Position numbers and translations under genes: made by a program | In this document: piece by piece, positions 45,276 to 56,712 of the stretch | Numbering within the stretch: position 1 is the first letter of the stretch | Layout: each line of letters begins with the position of its first letter | From: Ceratopteris richardii | Lineage: Eukaryota; Streptophyta; Polypodiopsida; Polypodiales; Pteridaceae | Direction of reading: 5' to 3' | NCBI GenBank assembly: GCA_020310875.1 | Contig: CM035433.1 | Span: 106,532,758-106,596,757 of the forward strand | Length of the DNA: 64,000 nt | Notes under the pieces: generated by a model | What the model was told of the DNA's origin: nothing | Databases searched by the model: none | The model's input: only the letters and a program-made list of their open reading frames with translations

Positions 45276-46615
45276 CCAACTTCCTTTCGCTCATGCGCAT
45301 ACATATGCTTACACACACTCTTTTTCCACACTCTTATACACTCACACACCAACACACATACGCCTTCTCACATACCCTCATTCGCACATTGCACTCATCT
45401 GCACACACATATGTCTGACCCTTCTCTCATGCACTCTCTCTTTCTCTCACTTACTCGCAGACCCGCTCAAGAACTCTACTAACTCGTCGTACAAAAACAC
45501 ATCATTAGAAATCCTATAAACTTTTTCATTTGCACCATCTCATAGGAACTCTATCTGACAGACTGCACAAGATTAGCTGATCCAGAGCATTAGTCACCTA
45601 GTGGAGACGCTACTGCTGCATATTATCAATCCATGCAACTCGTACTCTAGCATTCGGTAAAGACGATCACTATTAAACTTAACTTCCAACGAAAGTATCA
45701 TGCACTTGCCATATGCAGTTTTCACGCCATACTCACCAAAAAGATCATACAGACAACCAGATATCGATACGAATACAAAAGAATAATCCATAAAACAAGG
45801 ACTAATGAACGGGTACCCAACAAGAAGTAAATGAAAATACACTGAAGATTATGCACAAGCTGATAAACTTTTGCATTCAACATTTATATGCGCAACTCAT
45901 TGTGCATGCCCTATGATTTTTTCATGAAGGTGCTGGTTCTTGCAGCGAGTGCACATGTGTGGAGCATGTCTGATACACATAGATGCGAACATCATTGTGT
46001 ACGGCCCGATAGATTCTGCATGCCTCTTTTGGGGCTCAACTTGAAGTCCTCAACTTTTATCAAGCATTGAAGCATCTAAGTTAATTTAGAGAATAGCAGC
46101 GGAAGGCCAGGTGGGCTCTATATTTTGCAAATCGTCCTTTTCTTCAAGCATCTCATTAGATGGATAGCGTTGGAGGTGATATTCTTTTCTTGCAGACATT
46201 TACGCAACTAAGGAATAACAGTGTCACATGTACAGCAATGCTCACGAGTTGGAGATACCCTGCTGGCGGAACACTGTTGCATTCCCTAAGCCGGATGTCC
46301 AAAGCAGACAACCATAGAGTCCATTTGGACAGTGGGCCATCACCTCCAGCTCTACAGCACTATACTTACAGAAGACAATCCACACATGAGCGACGGTCGC
46401 ACAACCGCGTAGTACTAGCTGCCGGGACAACCAATCACTTGTACCGTTCAATTAGTTCAAGCTTAACCGGAAGACTAGATCTCAATGAGCGAACGAAAAA
46501 ACAAAAGTGTGTGAAGCACTAAGAGTTGGCAGGCGGACTGATTATATTCACTTACCCCCAGGATAGGTAATGTTACGCTTGGTGAAAGCAAGGGAAGAGA
46601 CAGCAACGCGAGACA

Positions 46616-46616
<1 letters not shown>
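45276..46616. other. unassigned stretch
   Basis: A CA/CT-rich patch at 45300-45470, then mixed sequence. Short open frames exist on both strands, but none resembles a known family and none has supporting codon or splice signals that I can defend. Confidence 0.5.
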
Positions 46617-46657
<41 letters not shown>

Positions 46658-46662
46658 GCTGA
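46617..46662. repeat. GA microsatellite
   Basis: An AGAGAG run of about 35-40 bp. Confidence 0.95.
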
Positions 46663-46829
46663 TACCATCAATTGAGGAGAAAAGACCTACTCCTTACCGG
46701 GGAATATAAATTTTAGAGTTTTTATCTGTAAACAACTGGGACTTTGGTTTACTTGCGAGGGAGGAGCAGAAAGATGAGATTAACTTATCACATACACAGT
46801 CATAGAGAAAGAGATGGAGAGAGACTTAC

Positions 46830-47190
46830 GAACGGGGCTTCCTTCCCACATCGATAGTTAATGGTAAACACTTTCATTCATGCTGATGTAGAGACCATGT
46901 GGATGCTGAAAAATGGATCCATACTTTTGACAAGCTTCACCGACTGTTGGAGTATAAACTATTGGGAGCATCTCTTCCACATTGTCAATCAACACTCTCT
47001 AGAACAGTCTTGTATTGCGCTCCTGTAGCCCCCTAATAGCTATGTACTTCTGTAGTGAATCAGTGTAACTGCGAATATTTTCCATTATCTTTTCAACCTG
47101 GCAACTGCACGGCTCCAAGGAGTGACCAGCTGATTCTCTGTTGCATAGTCCTCACCGAAAATGTCACGAACACCTCCCCCTATGCACGCA
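46830..47190 (-). pseudogene. NADP-malic enzyme fragment
   Basis: Minus-strand scrap of a plant NADP-dependent malic enzyme, which decarboxylates malate to pyruvate. In order: [20 protein letters not shown] (about 47120-47183), [66 protein letters not shown] and CLPLTIDVG (to about 46845). [13 protein letters not shown] is the NADP-type signature. Two stretches normally present are absent: between PWS and VEKIM, and between YISMNE and CLPLTIDVG (the NWPEK...GLGDLG region). An in-frame TAG replaces the Tyr after RLF. GTAAGT, a donor-like site, follows at about 46826. It is clearly dead: either a partial retrocopy or a captured, rearranged fragment. Confidence 0.8.
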
Positions 47191-49785
47191 ATTGGGGTCT
47201 TCTTCTGTGGAAACGCCTCTAACGATGATCCCCTCGAATGTTAAGATGGGAAGGGAGACAGCCACGGCTGAAGTGTACTTCAATCTGCGGTATGAACCAG
47301 TCCAGTAGCACAGTTGAGTCCATGTGATGCCCGATCAAACGATGACGGAGTAGTAGAAAAGGCTCCATTGGCTGGGGTAGATCAAGTACAGGCTTTGGAC
47401 CTCCTCTTCATACGTGCTTGCAGGCCTTAGATGTTGCCTCCCATCTTGTTTTCCCCATGTTGTGAATCCTTGGTGAACTAGCAATTTTTTTGTAGTCATG
47501 ATACTGCGGTCGCCATTTAGCAAGTCCTTCCTTTCAAGCTCTGCCTGCCTATTCCACAAAAAAAATCATGCATCCATACTCTAGTACTGCTATTAACACA
47601 GCGTTCAGAGATTCCCGTGGGATGAAAGATGTCCAATCTCCTTCGTTTCCCTTCTTCAGCTTGATAATAGCATCCACTCGTCCCCTCCCAGAGTTTCCTT
47701 TCGAGTTTTTGATAAAGTCCGAATCTTCTCTCCTTCATCTACACCGAAGGCACACAAAAAGAGAGCAAACAATGCACCCCTCCTCGATGCTCCTCTTCTC
47801 TATCACGTGCACAGAACAAACAACAAGAAAAAGATGCCCCCAAAAATTCCCCCCCCAAAAGAGCAGCCGTTGCCTCCTCCTCCAAGACCTTCAAGTTGTT
47901 CTAATAGTATCTGACTAGCAACTTAACTGTATGTCCAATAGCTCCTATTTCTCTGTTGAGCTCTTGGTAGTAATTTCGGTTGCAGACAGTATGGCTTTGA
48001 GTATAGGTAAAATTCTATGTCCAACTTGCGCTCAGCATCCTGTTACTGTGCCCACTACAGTACAACTCTATTCCAGCTGCTCATGGAGACGCAAATGTTC
48101 AATCCTCTGAGTCCATAATTAGAACCTCTTTATATAGAGGGGAAAACACTTATTCTAGAAGTTATCGTGAAGGACAAAAGCTCTGCATATTAATTTCTAT
48201 GTTGTTCTATGCCATATTGGCATTTCAGACCATCCGACAAGATTGTTCTCTTCATGTGAGAATGACGCTTTATGAAAATAAGCAGATTCCCTTCACATAT
48301 GTTTTCATCCTCTGTAATCCGAGAGCAACTCAGAACTGTGAACAAAATATAGAACACATCATTCAAAAGTTCTTATCCATAGTTTGAAGTAAGGCTCCAA
48401 GAGCTATTTGATGGATTTGTTGACCGTTCGTGTGCGCAAACCAGCTACACGTTTCCTTTGTTGGAGTTCATGGATTATCCTTCGATTACTATAAGGGTTT
48501 GTGTCATCCGAACAAATGAGATCTTCTCTTTATACAAATACACCTCACTTCAAACAAAATATCCTTCATCAGTTCCCTTGTCTGTACATCGATTTCCTTT
48601 AGCCTCAGCCTGCTATGACATACAACTATTCATACTAATAGCTTTGCTCTGTGCATTTTCCAGGGATTTTTTTCTTCCAATCCAAGAGAGCGCAATCACC
48701 CCCTTTGAATGGTCATTGTCATTGTGCTTGGTGGTTACCACGTCTTCTCGGCCACTAAATATACTAGGTAGAAACCAACTCCGATGTGCCCAATCATACT
48801 GACATTGGTTCCAGCTGCCAATGCCTCCATTTATCCCATTATCCAAGCTCTTCAGTCCTGTTGAACGGGCAGAAAACCAGAGAGCTTCACTTCACAGGAT
48901 GCCGCTTTCTTAAGCTCTGGCTATCCTTCCCCATCAACTTGCTCTCTTCAGGGTGTTGATCTTCTACCTCTTCAAGACAGAGATGCCACAATCCCGCCCT
49001 TTTCAGTATCCAAGCTGTAGGATTACTCCAGCAGTATCCAAATTCCTCATGTGATCCTTCTGTTCCTCAATGCTTAAGCTGAAGCCTTACTGTCCCTCTC
49101 TTCCACCAGAGCAGCTTCACTTCGTAGGGAGTACTTATGAGGCCAAGAACACCATTAAGAGTTTCTCCCCTCAGCAATCGTACCCGCGACCCCCAATAGC
49201 TGTGATGACCTCTGCAATTGTTGAATCATACCTCCAGCTGAAGAAGAAGAAGCACTCAAATGTGCCTTTTCCCCCCCCGTAATGTTTTCACAGCACTCCC
49301 TGTGTTTGTTTCCTTCCTATGCAGTTGACCGACAGTGGTAACTCCCCACTTTCTCTCTGATGCGCGACCCCTTAGCCACCGAGAGCAGACGAGAAGAAGC
49401 CCTACTCCCAAAACGTGCCCCCGTTCACAGCCCGCTTCCCCGTCGGGATACCTGCACAAAAACAAAAGAAGAACCAAAAAGAACCTCCAGCTGACTGTCT
49501 CTACGAGAGCTACCCCCCCCCCTTTTTTCAGCACGCAACTCTTTTTTCCCCTGAGAGTCCACAGAAGAGAGCTCCAAGAACAGCCTCCGCTGAGAAGAAG
49601 CGGCCTGCAGACCATCACCCCCGTCCTACACTCCTCTGATCAGACCCCCCCCAATTCCTTGACACTCCCACGATCCCCACTCACCCACTCCCCTGACATC
49701 TGACCCCTGACATCCCATTTCCCCCCACTTTCTGTCTTGGAGGAGCCCTCGATTCATCAGAAAAAGATACTGCAGGAACATGAAG
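47191..49785. other. unassigned stretch
   Basis: Mixed sequence. Two similar motifs, CCAGAGAGCTTCACTTCACA (48880) and CCAGAGCAGCTTCACTTCGT (49106), hint at an old internal repeat. Open frames such as 49335-49703 are short and unlike known proteins. No gene supported. Confidence 0.45.
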
Positions 49786-49789
49786 TGTA

Positions 49790-49985
49790 ATCCTTGCAGA
49801 CTTAACCTCAGGAAATTCCAATGCAACTTCTGAAAACCCCGGGAGCTTCCAAAGGAAGAATATTGTATGGCTGGAAATCTTCTGAGTTTTTGGCATCTGA
49901 CTCCATGGCTTTCTTCAACTTCTCTATGTCACCAAATTCGATTGAATTTATCGCTGCTGAGCAGCATCTCTCCTTGCAAGACACC
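49790..49985 (-). pseudogene. callose synthase (glucan synthase-like) fragment
   Basis: The minus strand reads INSIEFGDIEKLKKAMESDA, then KNSEDFQPYNILPLEAPG, then in the next frame EFPEVKSA. PYNILPLEAP followed by (F/L)PEV(K/R)(A/S)A is typical of the N-terminal cytosolic part of plant callose synthases (GSL/CalS), which make beta-1,3-glucan. About 65 residues remain of a protein usually near 1,900 residues, with one apparent 1-base shift between LEAPG and FPEV. It is the second host scrap in this spacer, on the same strand as the malic-enzyme piece. The identification rests on a short match. Confidence 0.55.
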
Positions 49986-49989
49986 TAGA

Positions 49990-51720
49990 ATCAACATGTA
50001 ACCTACAAAATGCAATACATTAGTGCACAAAAATCAGTAATTTTATGAGCTAACATACTCCCCTCCACTTATTTGTGAAGTCATCCTCGACGAGCCAATT
50101 AGCATCTGCAACCACACTGAATCAACATCCATTAATCATAAAAAATGAATCACTTCACAACCAATTTTGTATGCCGTTTCATATCTTCACCTATCATGTC
50201 CACCTGTCTACAAATTCACCAAAACATTAGACCATTTTTCATCAAATATCTACAACCGAAATGAAAAGACAATCATATCAATCATTCACATCACACCAGA
50301 CATACGCAACACACACATCATGATCCCGCATCACACATGCATTATTGTCGCACACAACATACCCATGCCCATAGAAAGGGGAACCACATTTCCCCACATT
50401 TCCTTCCCGACACTCTTCTCGGCTATCCAATCAATACCTCACGAATCTCCTATTCCACATGCATACTCAACCTACTTTTCACACGCACCATATGTATGTA
50501 AACAAGTACCATTCTTAAACTTCATTTTTCTGATGCCCTACCCGGCTATACTGCCACCTCCCCAATTCTTCTTTTGTTTCTCATTGAGTCCTCCTCTCTA
50601 TTTGTCATGCCTCTTCGACCTAGGGTTTCCTATTCCCACTTGCATTCCTATCTATCTCTCGTTTTTTGCTTGCTCATCGACTAGATCATATGCTAGGTCA
50701 CCACCACACCACTTTAACTTGATGGATACACGATAAGGACTACTCAAGCCTAACACGAGCTCACTCTAACAAGATCACTCATCGTCGATGCGATTCCAAC
50801 CTTCACAAGTCATTGCACCACCTAAGAGCCAAACTGAACACTTCCGGAAGGTTTGCAGACAAACAATGCAACTAGCACGATTGGATTCCTCAAGTCCAAG
50901 CTTTCCATAGACACATCGCAACCAGAACCCTAGCCGAGCTTAAGCTTCAATTTGACATGTTTCATCGGGAGTCCACACATTCCCATATCCCCACAACACA
51001 AACACAGATATTCCCATCCGAGCATCATGCTCTCTCACCTCTCTTATGTCCCCCCTCGAGCGAGGAATTCTTCTCATTCATTTTTTTCCACATTTTTTTC
51101 ATCATTTTTTTTTCACATATTTACTCACACTTGCCGGCCTACGCTGAAGCTGGATGCGACTCGTGGACTCGACCACCCGATCGAGTTTGTTCCACCCATC
51201 TACCAACCCAATGCAGCGCACGACACACAGACAGCTAGCCCTATGTGAAACCGACGTCGGTTCGTGGCTTTGACCACCCGGCCAAAGTGGGTCCACCCAC
51301 CTATCGGCCCACATAGGCACGTAGCCACACTCACACATACACAAACATATATTTTTTCATTTATTTTTTTTTTTATTCTCGCATCTCGAGAATTAGGAGA
51401 CAAAAGAAAGGACCTTTTCCCAACCCATCCCAATCACGACACACACATATAGACCCCCTGTGGACATCCCAATAAGACACATCTCCTCTCTGCTGCTACT
51501 CAAGCCAAAATCCAGCCACTAATGCCATGGTCAACCCGTCCTCGCAAAACCCGCACACACTAATTACTTTGCCGACCTGAAACCTCAAAAAGTGTCACTT
51601 CAGTCCTAAGTGTACAGCCAACTCGATCCATCCGTCCTCACATCTCTGACTCGCAATCTGCAAAGCAAACCCTAATCAGACTCAAGCCGTCCTAACCCAC
51701 ATCCATCGCCTCGTCTATTC
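49990..51720. other. CT/CA-rich unassigned stretch
   Basis: Pyrimidine-rich plus strand with scattered microsatellite-like CACACA. A purine-rich minus-strand tract followed by TGTTAGC at 50050-50070 could be a polypurine tract and LTR start of a minus-strand element, but no partner is visible. A degenerate direct repeat of about 95 bp lies at 51150-51240 and 51245-51330, sharing GACCACCCG and CCACCCA. No gene supported. Confidence 0.4.
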
Positions 51721-51723
51721 TTT

Positions 51724-52965
51724 TCATCTCCAACCTCTGCCTCGCAGAGATTCCACATGATTCGACAGCTTGCTGATATTGTCCTCTAGCCAGGCGATAC
51801 GGTCTGGAAGGCCACCATTCATTACTACACCTCTTAATGCTTCGAGCTTCAAAGCTAAATCCCTTATCCCTTCTTCTTTTCGCTCATCACTGCCTTGGAG
51901 TCGAAAAATCTCATCATCCACTTGATGGAACCGACCCCACATTTTCTTCTTCTCCTCTTCTAAATGACTCATCTTTCTTTCTATTTCCAAAGGAACCTCC
52001 TCGCTCCTCCCGACTTGGCCAGACAACTTTTCAACCTCTTCTCGAATCGACCTCTCCTCCGAGATTCTGCTCATATTTTCTACTTCCAGATCATCCACTT
52101 TTTTCGACAATTCATTCTTCGTTCTTTCTAACTCTGCTCCGAACACATCCAACCTATCCAACACCGCTTTCAGCTCTTCCTCCAATTTTCCTACTTTTGG
52201 GTCCTCTACTCGTTCTCGGGTCTCATCGTCTTTCTGATTCATCCACCTACCGAGCTTGCTACTCAGCTTTGCATTCTCTTTTTCTACCCGTCTCAATTTC
52301 TCATGGCTCTCTGCTTGGGCACTTTTCATTCTTTCTAATTCTAGGTGGAACTTCTCACATGCCTTACCCGCTTGATCACTGTATCGACGGATTATGCTTT
52401 GTACCTTCTCGATTTCATGCTCCATTCTTTCGACTCTCCTCATTAGGTCATCCTCGTCTCTTGAGAGCTCTTCTTCGATCGCAACTCCAAAGCAGTCGGC
52501 TACCATCAAGCCGGATCTCAAGTCCCAGACCACGTTTTCACTCTCGGGCTTCACAAGATCTTGCCTCCAGCTTTTGTTTACTCTTTTCCACTCCTTGTTT
52601 TCGCTTTTCAACACTTGTACTTGCTTTTCCCAAGTTTCTAGGACCTCGGCCATTTTCTCTTGATTTTCCTCTAATTTCGCTATTTTGATCCTCTCGTTAT
52701 CTCGCTCCACATGCAACCAATTGACTTGACATTCCAAGCTCTTCACAAGTTCTATCAAGTCTCGATCATGAGATCGAGTGTCCTTGCTTCCACTTTCTCT
52801 CGCAGTCTCCGTCGACGAAGTAACTCCACCCTTGTCAACTTCCACATACAAAGAGGATAAGCACCTATCTGGTTCATTCGTTGTGACCTTTACGCCAGTC
52901 ACCTCTTTTGAGCCACACACGTGCTCGCATAGTCTCTTTCTCCCGCAGTCCTCACATGTGGGGAC
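51724..52965 (-). CDS. long coiled-coil reading frame cut by RLG-F
   Basis: 413 codons open on the minus strand from the RLG-F LTR border down to 51724. The first residues are CEDCGRKRLCEHVCGS, a C-x2-C-x6-C-x3-C cluster that may bind zinc. Nearly all the rest is heptad-rich, charged helix, for example LECQVNWLHVERDNERIKIA, MRRVERMEHEIEKVQSIIRR and KLEEELKAVLDRLDVFGAEL, predicting a long parallel coiled coil. No family recognised. The upstream half would lie beyond RLG-F, off the right edge. It could be a host gene or the extra 3' frame of another retroelement; the neighbouring elements also carry helix-rich 3' frames. Confidence 0.55.
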   Translation of the reverse strand, partial: VPTCEDCGRKRLCEHVCGSKEVTGVKVTTNEPDRCLSSLYVEVDKGGVTSSTETARESGSKDTRSHDRDLIELVKSLECQVNWLHVERDNERIKIAKLEENQEKMAEVLETWEKQVQVLKSENKEWKRVNKSWRQDLVKPESENVVWDLRSGLMVADCFGVAIEEELSRDEDDLMRRVERMEHEIEKVQSIIRRYSDQAGKACEKFHLELERMKSAQAESHEKLRRVEKENAKLSSKLGRWMNQKDDETRERVEDPKVGKLEEELKAVLDRLDVFGAELERTKNELSKKVDDLEVENMSRISEERSIREEVEKLSGQVGRSEEVPLEIERKMSHLEEEKKKMWGRFHQVDDEIFRLQGSDERKEEGIRDLALKLEALRGVVMNGGLPDRIAWLEDNISKLSNHVESLRGRGWR

Positions 52966-53589
52966 TGTAGCTCAGTGATGAGTAGCACCTCCTTTAATGT
53001 CAATCCGGGAAGACGTGAGGATGGTATGAAGACCTCGAGCAAGTGGCGGCACAAGTGCGTGAGTGAGAAGCACACAAGCATGCACACACATACACACACA
53101 CGCGCACACACAGCAAGACAAAGAGAGAGAATCAATGGAGTTCTTTAGATTACTTTCAAAAGCTCTTACAAGTTTGTTTCAATTACAATCTAACCTCAAA
53201 AATGAGCTCTCTAGCTCTTTTTATAGTTTTTGACTAGGTTTTGGCCCTGTCCAGACCTAGTGTCCGGCCTAGTTAAAAATTAGGTTCCAGGGCTTATTTG
53301 AGGGCTCAAACGATATCTAAAAAATATGAAAATTGACAGGTAGATACTTCTAAAGCTCCTCAAGCTCAAGGACTCCTTGGCTTGCACAAAATGGAGCTAC
53401 AAAAAGATGAATTGGTATTTACAATGGTGTTTAGTGATGAAAATCACTTTAAATGGGTGTAAAGGATTTGAAAATTTAAAGGTTGCCTTAGTGCTAGATC
53501 TGTGTTGAGTGCTCGTACTTGCTTCTTCATGAGGAAAATTACTGGCCTATTTGCCAGATCTTCGTTGACTCCCTTGTCTGCTGCTAACA
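52966..53589 (-). repeat. 3' LTR of RLG-F (624 bp)
   Basis: TGTAGCTCAGTG...GCTGCTAACA on the plus strand, homologous to 4706-5267. The last 43 bp on the right also encode the end of the 3'-most reading frame. Confidence 0.9.
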
Positions 53590-54482
53590 CCCCCCCCTCT
53601 CTCGCGTCTGTCGTCCCTGACAGACCCTTGTTGAGAGGGTTTTTGGATGTAGTACTCGACGACGTCCTGCGCTAAATGATGTTCAGCAATTCGCAACCCT
53701 TTAGCCAAATCTGTCAGAAGAGCATCCCAGTCTACTAGCCCAGGAACCTTTGGATGTGGCATACGTAGCTTTTCGGAGTGGAGAGCTTGTTCCACTGCAA
53801 ACAACTGCAAGAGATGGGATGGTCTGGGAATGAATATCTCGGAGTGATATTCCCAGAATCCCGTGACAAACATCTCTTCGAACGTTTGTTTGAAGCAAGC
53901 CGGTAGATATTTGATGCGAGCGTGCCATGCATACACAACATTGATCGATGGAGTTGTGCTCATGTCGTATACAAGGTCCTGGTTCCCTTCATTAAATCCT
54001 AGTGCTGAGAGATGCGGTTCCTTGACATTTTTGAAGGTCCTGAAGGTGACCAGCATAAGTTCAAAAATTTTCAGGCACATCTGAGTCATGATATCAGGAA
54101 CATTCTTGAAACGGACCCCCCAATGTCGGATCGTTGAAATCATATAGCCAATTGTAGGTGCGCCTTTAGGGGGTGCGAAGTACACGTAATTTAGCCACTT
54201 CTCACATCCTTTAATCATCAGCACTGTATGTGTGTACTCCGGCCAGGATCTCCTTCGAAACACAGGGCAATAACATGGATTATATTTGATGTACAATGGC
54301 ATGTTGTTCCATGTTCTTACCATTTCCGGGTAGGTTTCGAGCAGCCGAATTCTCCACGTTGGTTGGCGGATATGTCCTTGCTTGGCACTCTCTGGGATGT
54401 CATCGGGTGCAAATTGGGTGGCAGAGGTGGGTTCCCTTGAGGTGTGGCGCTTGATCTCCGCATTATAATCCGCCATTAGCAC
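53547..54482 (-). CDS. RLG-F extra 3' region, third block, unknown
   Basis: About 311 residues of globular-looking sequence with YPEMVRTWNNMPLYIKYNPC, MIKGCEKWLNYVYFAPPKGA and ACFKQTFEEMFVTGFWEYHS, then a basic tail QGSVRDDRRERGGG. The frame crosses the polypurine tract and ends 43 bp inside the LTR. No family recognised. Its position between integrase and the 3' LTR fits the env-like or accessory slot of Athila-type elements, but I see no signal peptide or membrane anchor. Confidence 0.6.
   Translation of the reverse strand: MLMADYNAEIKRHTSREPTSATQFAPDDIPESAKQGHIRQPTWRIRLLETYPEMVRTWNNMPLYIKYNPCYCPVFRRRSWPEYTHTVLMIKGCEKWLNYVYFAPPKGAPTIGYMISTIRHWGVRFKNVPDIMTQMCLKIFELMLVTFRTFKNVKEPHLSALGFNEGNQDLVYDMSTTPSINVVYAWHARIKYLPACFKQTFEEMFVTGFWEYHSEIFIPRPSHLLQLFAVEQALHSEKLRMPHPKVPGLVDWDALLTDLAKGLRIAEHHLAQDVVEYYIQKPSQQGSVRDDRRERGGGVSSRQGSQRRSGK
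53590..53602 (-). promoter_or_regulatory. polypurine tract of RLG-F
   Basis: Minus-strand GAGAGAGGGGGGG immediately before the LTR start TGTTAGCAG; it primes plus-strand DNA synthesis. Confidence 0.85.
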
Positions 54483-54539
54483 GCAAAAAGGTACATACAG
54501 ATCATCCGATGGGCCGATCCACCTATGGTGTGAAAGATT

Positions 54540-56709
54540 CTAAAAATAATCAGATTTTATTACCACCTCTTCCAGTTTTGACATCAATGCGATTTGGACT
54601 GCCACCCTGTCATCATGCGTCGTGGCTACTTTCTCTAACTTTTGCATCCATTCCGGTGCCTCAATCTCAATTGTGTCCATTCCCTGTTCTGTGCGTTTAC
54701 CGTCGGGTGTTGGCATTGGTACATAGGGATCCTCGAATGTTTCTTCTACTTCAATTGGCACCAGATCGTCAGGCTCGGGGTCTACCAGAGGGGAGGGCTG
54801 ACGCTCATATTGCATAACCTTGCTGCGTAATTCCTCAAGTTTGGCCCGGAGTTTAGTGACCTCTTCAGCTGTTTCTTCTGCGGTTATGCTCGGGCTGGGT
54901 TCTGTCTGTCGAGTGGCCAACTGTCTTCGTAACTCATCTCTTTCTTTTTCTAAAGCGGCATGGGCCTCCATTAGATCTGCATGAGTTTCTAACACCACCT
55001 GCATATTCTCAGAGGGAATTGCCTTGAATCGTTCTGGGTCAATCTCTTGTGGGGAACCCTCCATGGCCGCCTCCAGATTTTCTTCGTTCTGTTTCTGTAA
55101 TCTTTTATTCTCCTCTAGCGCTGTAGACATATGCTTGCGGAGGAGGCCCAAGTTTCGTCGAAGTTTCAGGTTTTCCGTGATCTGAGAATGTAGCAGCTCG
55201 TCCATATGTCGTCGTTCTTCATCATCTGCTTGGGGTGGGTTGGCTTCTAATTGTGCGTATTGCTCCTGTAATGTCACGTGCTGCTGTTCGAGTAGCTGCT
55301 TCTGCTCTTCAAGATCCCTACATCGTGCTTGGAGATCTTCGTGGCTTCGGAAGAGCATTGTATGTTGGTTGTCCAGGTGTTGGTAGTGTTGCTGAAGTTG
55401 GGCCATGCATTGATGCATATTATTAAATAAGTTACTGAGAGGAATAGTGTTGAATGCAGAGGGGTAGGGAAAGGGGAAGGGGATGGTGGATGCAGTACTG
55501 GGGACGGGTGAGGGGGGAGGTGGGGGAATGGGAGATTGTGGGTACATGGGGGATGGGAGAGGTGCGGAGGTGGGTGACACCTCCATGAAAGTGGGGATCG
55601 TGGTGGGAGTGACTGTGAATATGGGGATTGTGGTAGTGGTGAGGGTTGTGAATGTGTATAGAGGTGTGTGTAATTGTGAACTTCTAGGAAGTGTGCTCGG
55701 GGTAGTGAGGTGCACCGTGGCTGTAGTTAGACTTATGTTTTCAGTGGAAGTAGAGTGTGTGGGTTGGCTGATGGTTTGTGCGTGGGTGTGTGTAGTAGTT
55801 TCAGAGGTGGTGACAGTGGAGGTCACAGGGGTAGAGGGAGGTGAGTGAGGTGGATGTGGGGGGGAAGGTGGCAAGGGAGGTGATGGGGGTGCACTCGATG
55901 TGTGGGCTTCCTCGGTGTCGTGAACTGTGTGTGCTGTGCCAGTGGTTGTGGGGGTGCCTTGTGGTCCTGAACCTAATACATTCATTCGTTTTCCTGTTCG
56001 TGGGGGGCGTCTTCCATATCTTCTCTCTGTCCTTCGTGATTGCGCTAGTGCGGTATGCACTGTTTCCGGTACTCCCAAAGCATCTGATATCATTTCCGGT
56101 ACTCCCAAAGCATCTGGTGGCACGGTATTGCTCGTCCACACCTTCCTCCTCCAGAATCTGGTTCATGAGAGCTTTACCTGCAGCTAATGAGAGCCTGTGT
56201 TGCTCTTGAACTCGGTTCATTGTATCGTAAAGCTTTTTTAACGCGCTAGTGTAGGCGGGGGCACCTTCCAGTACTTGTAGGGCTTCTTGATCATATTCTT
56301 GTACTTCTGCTTCTGATTGTCCACCCTGTGTCTCCCCATGAGCTTCTTCTTCATCGTCCACGTTGACTACGTCCGGTTGGCTGGGCTGTGCTTGGTCTGG
56401 GGCAGTTTGCTGTCCACTGGCTTGCTCTTCTTCAACTTCTGCATTTACAGCTTCGATGATTCTTGCAACTTCTTCGTCCGTTAGATCCTCCAGAGTGAAC
56501 CCATGCGAGAATTCCAGATCAGTCGGTACTGGTGGAAATACAAGATTAGGGCCATCTGTGCTGTGCCTGGGTAACCTGATAGTAAATGGTTGCACTCGTC
56601 GTGGAAGTCTTGGGGTTGTCTCAGGCGTCAGGGTTGCACCGCGAGCTTGTGCACAAGGCATCTGGACGGCTCCTCTCATCTTCTTTGAGGGAGGCCCTAC
56701 GGCTGACAA
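54540..56709 (-). CDS. RLG-F extra 3' region, second block: Thr/Pro-rich and coiled coil
   Basis: It begins near 56709 with an acidic part (FTLEDLTDEEVARIIEAVNA), a Thr/Ser/Pro-rich low-complexity middle (about 55450-55900), then a long coiled coil (about 54850-55430: AQLQQHYQHLDNQHTMLFRS, LEEQKQLLEQQHVTLQEQYA) and an acidic end. A 27-bp tandem duplication lies near 56070-56125. No family recognised; the layout suggests a self-associating structural protein. Broken. Confidence 0.5.
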
Positions 56710-56712
56710 TCT

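Noticed and set aside
46160-46522. 120-residue plus-strand frame
   Set aside because: No similarity or codon pattern that I can defend.
49256-49703. Overlapping 120-residue frames on both strands
   Set aside because: Mutually overlapping, low-complexity and unlike known families.
50050-50070. Polypurine tract followed by TGTTAGC, as for the 3' LTR of a minus-strand element containing the coiled-coil frame
   Set aside because: Plausible, but no partner LTR or far border is visible, so it is kept only as a note.
50167-50736. 189-residue plus-strand frame
   Set aside because: Composition follows the pyrimidine-rich stretch; no recognisable domain, and no supporting signals.
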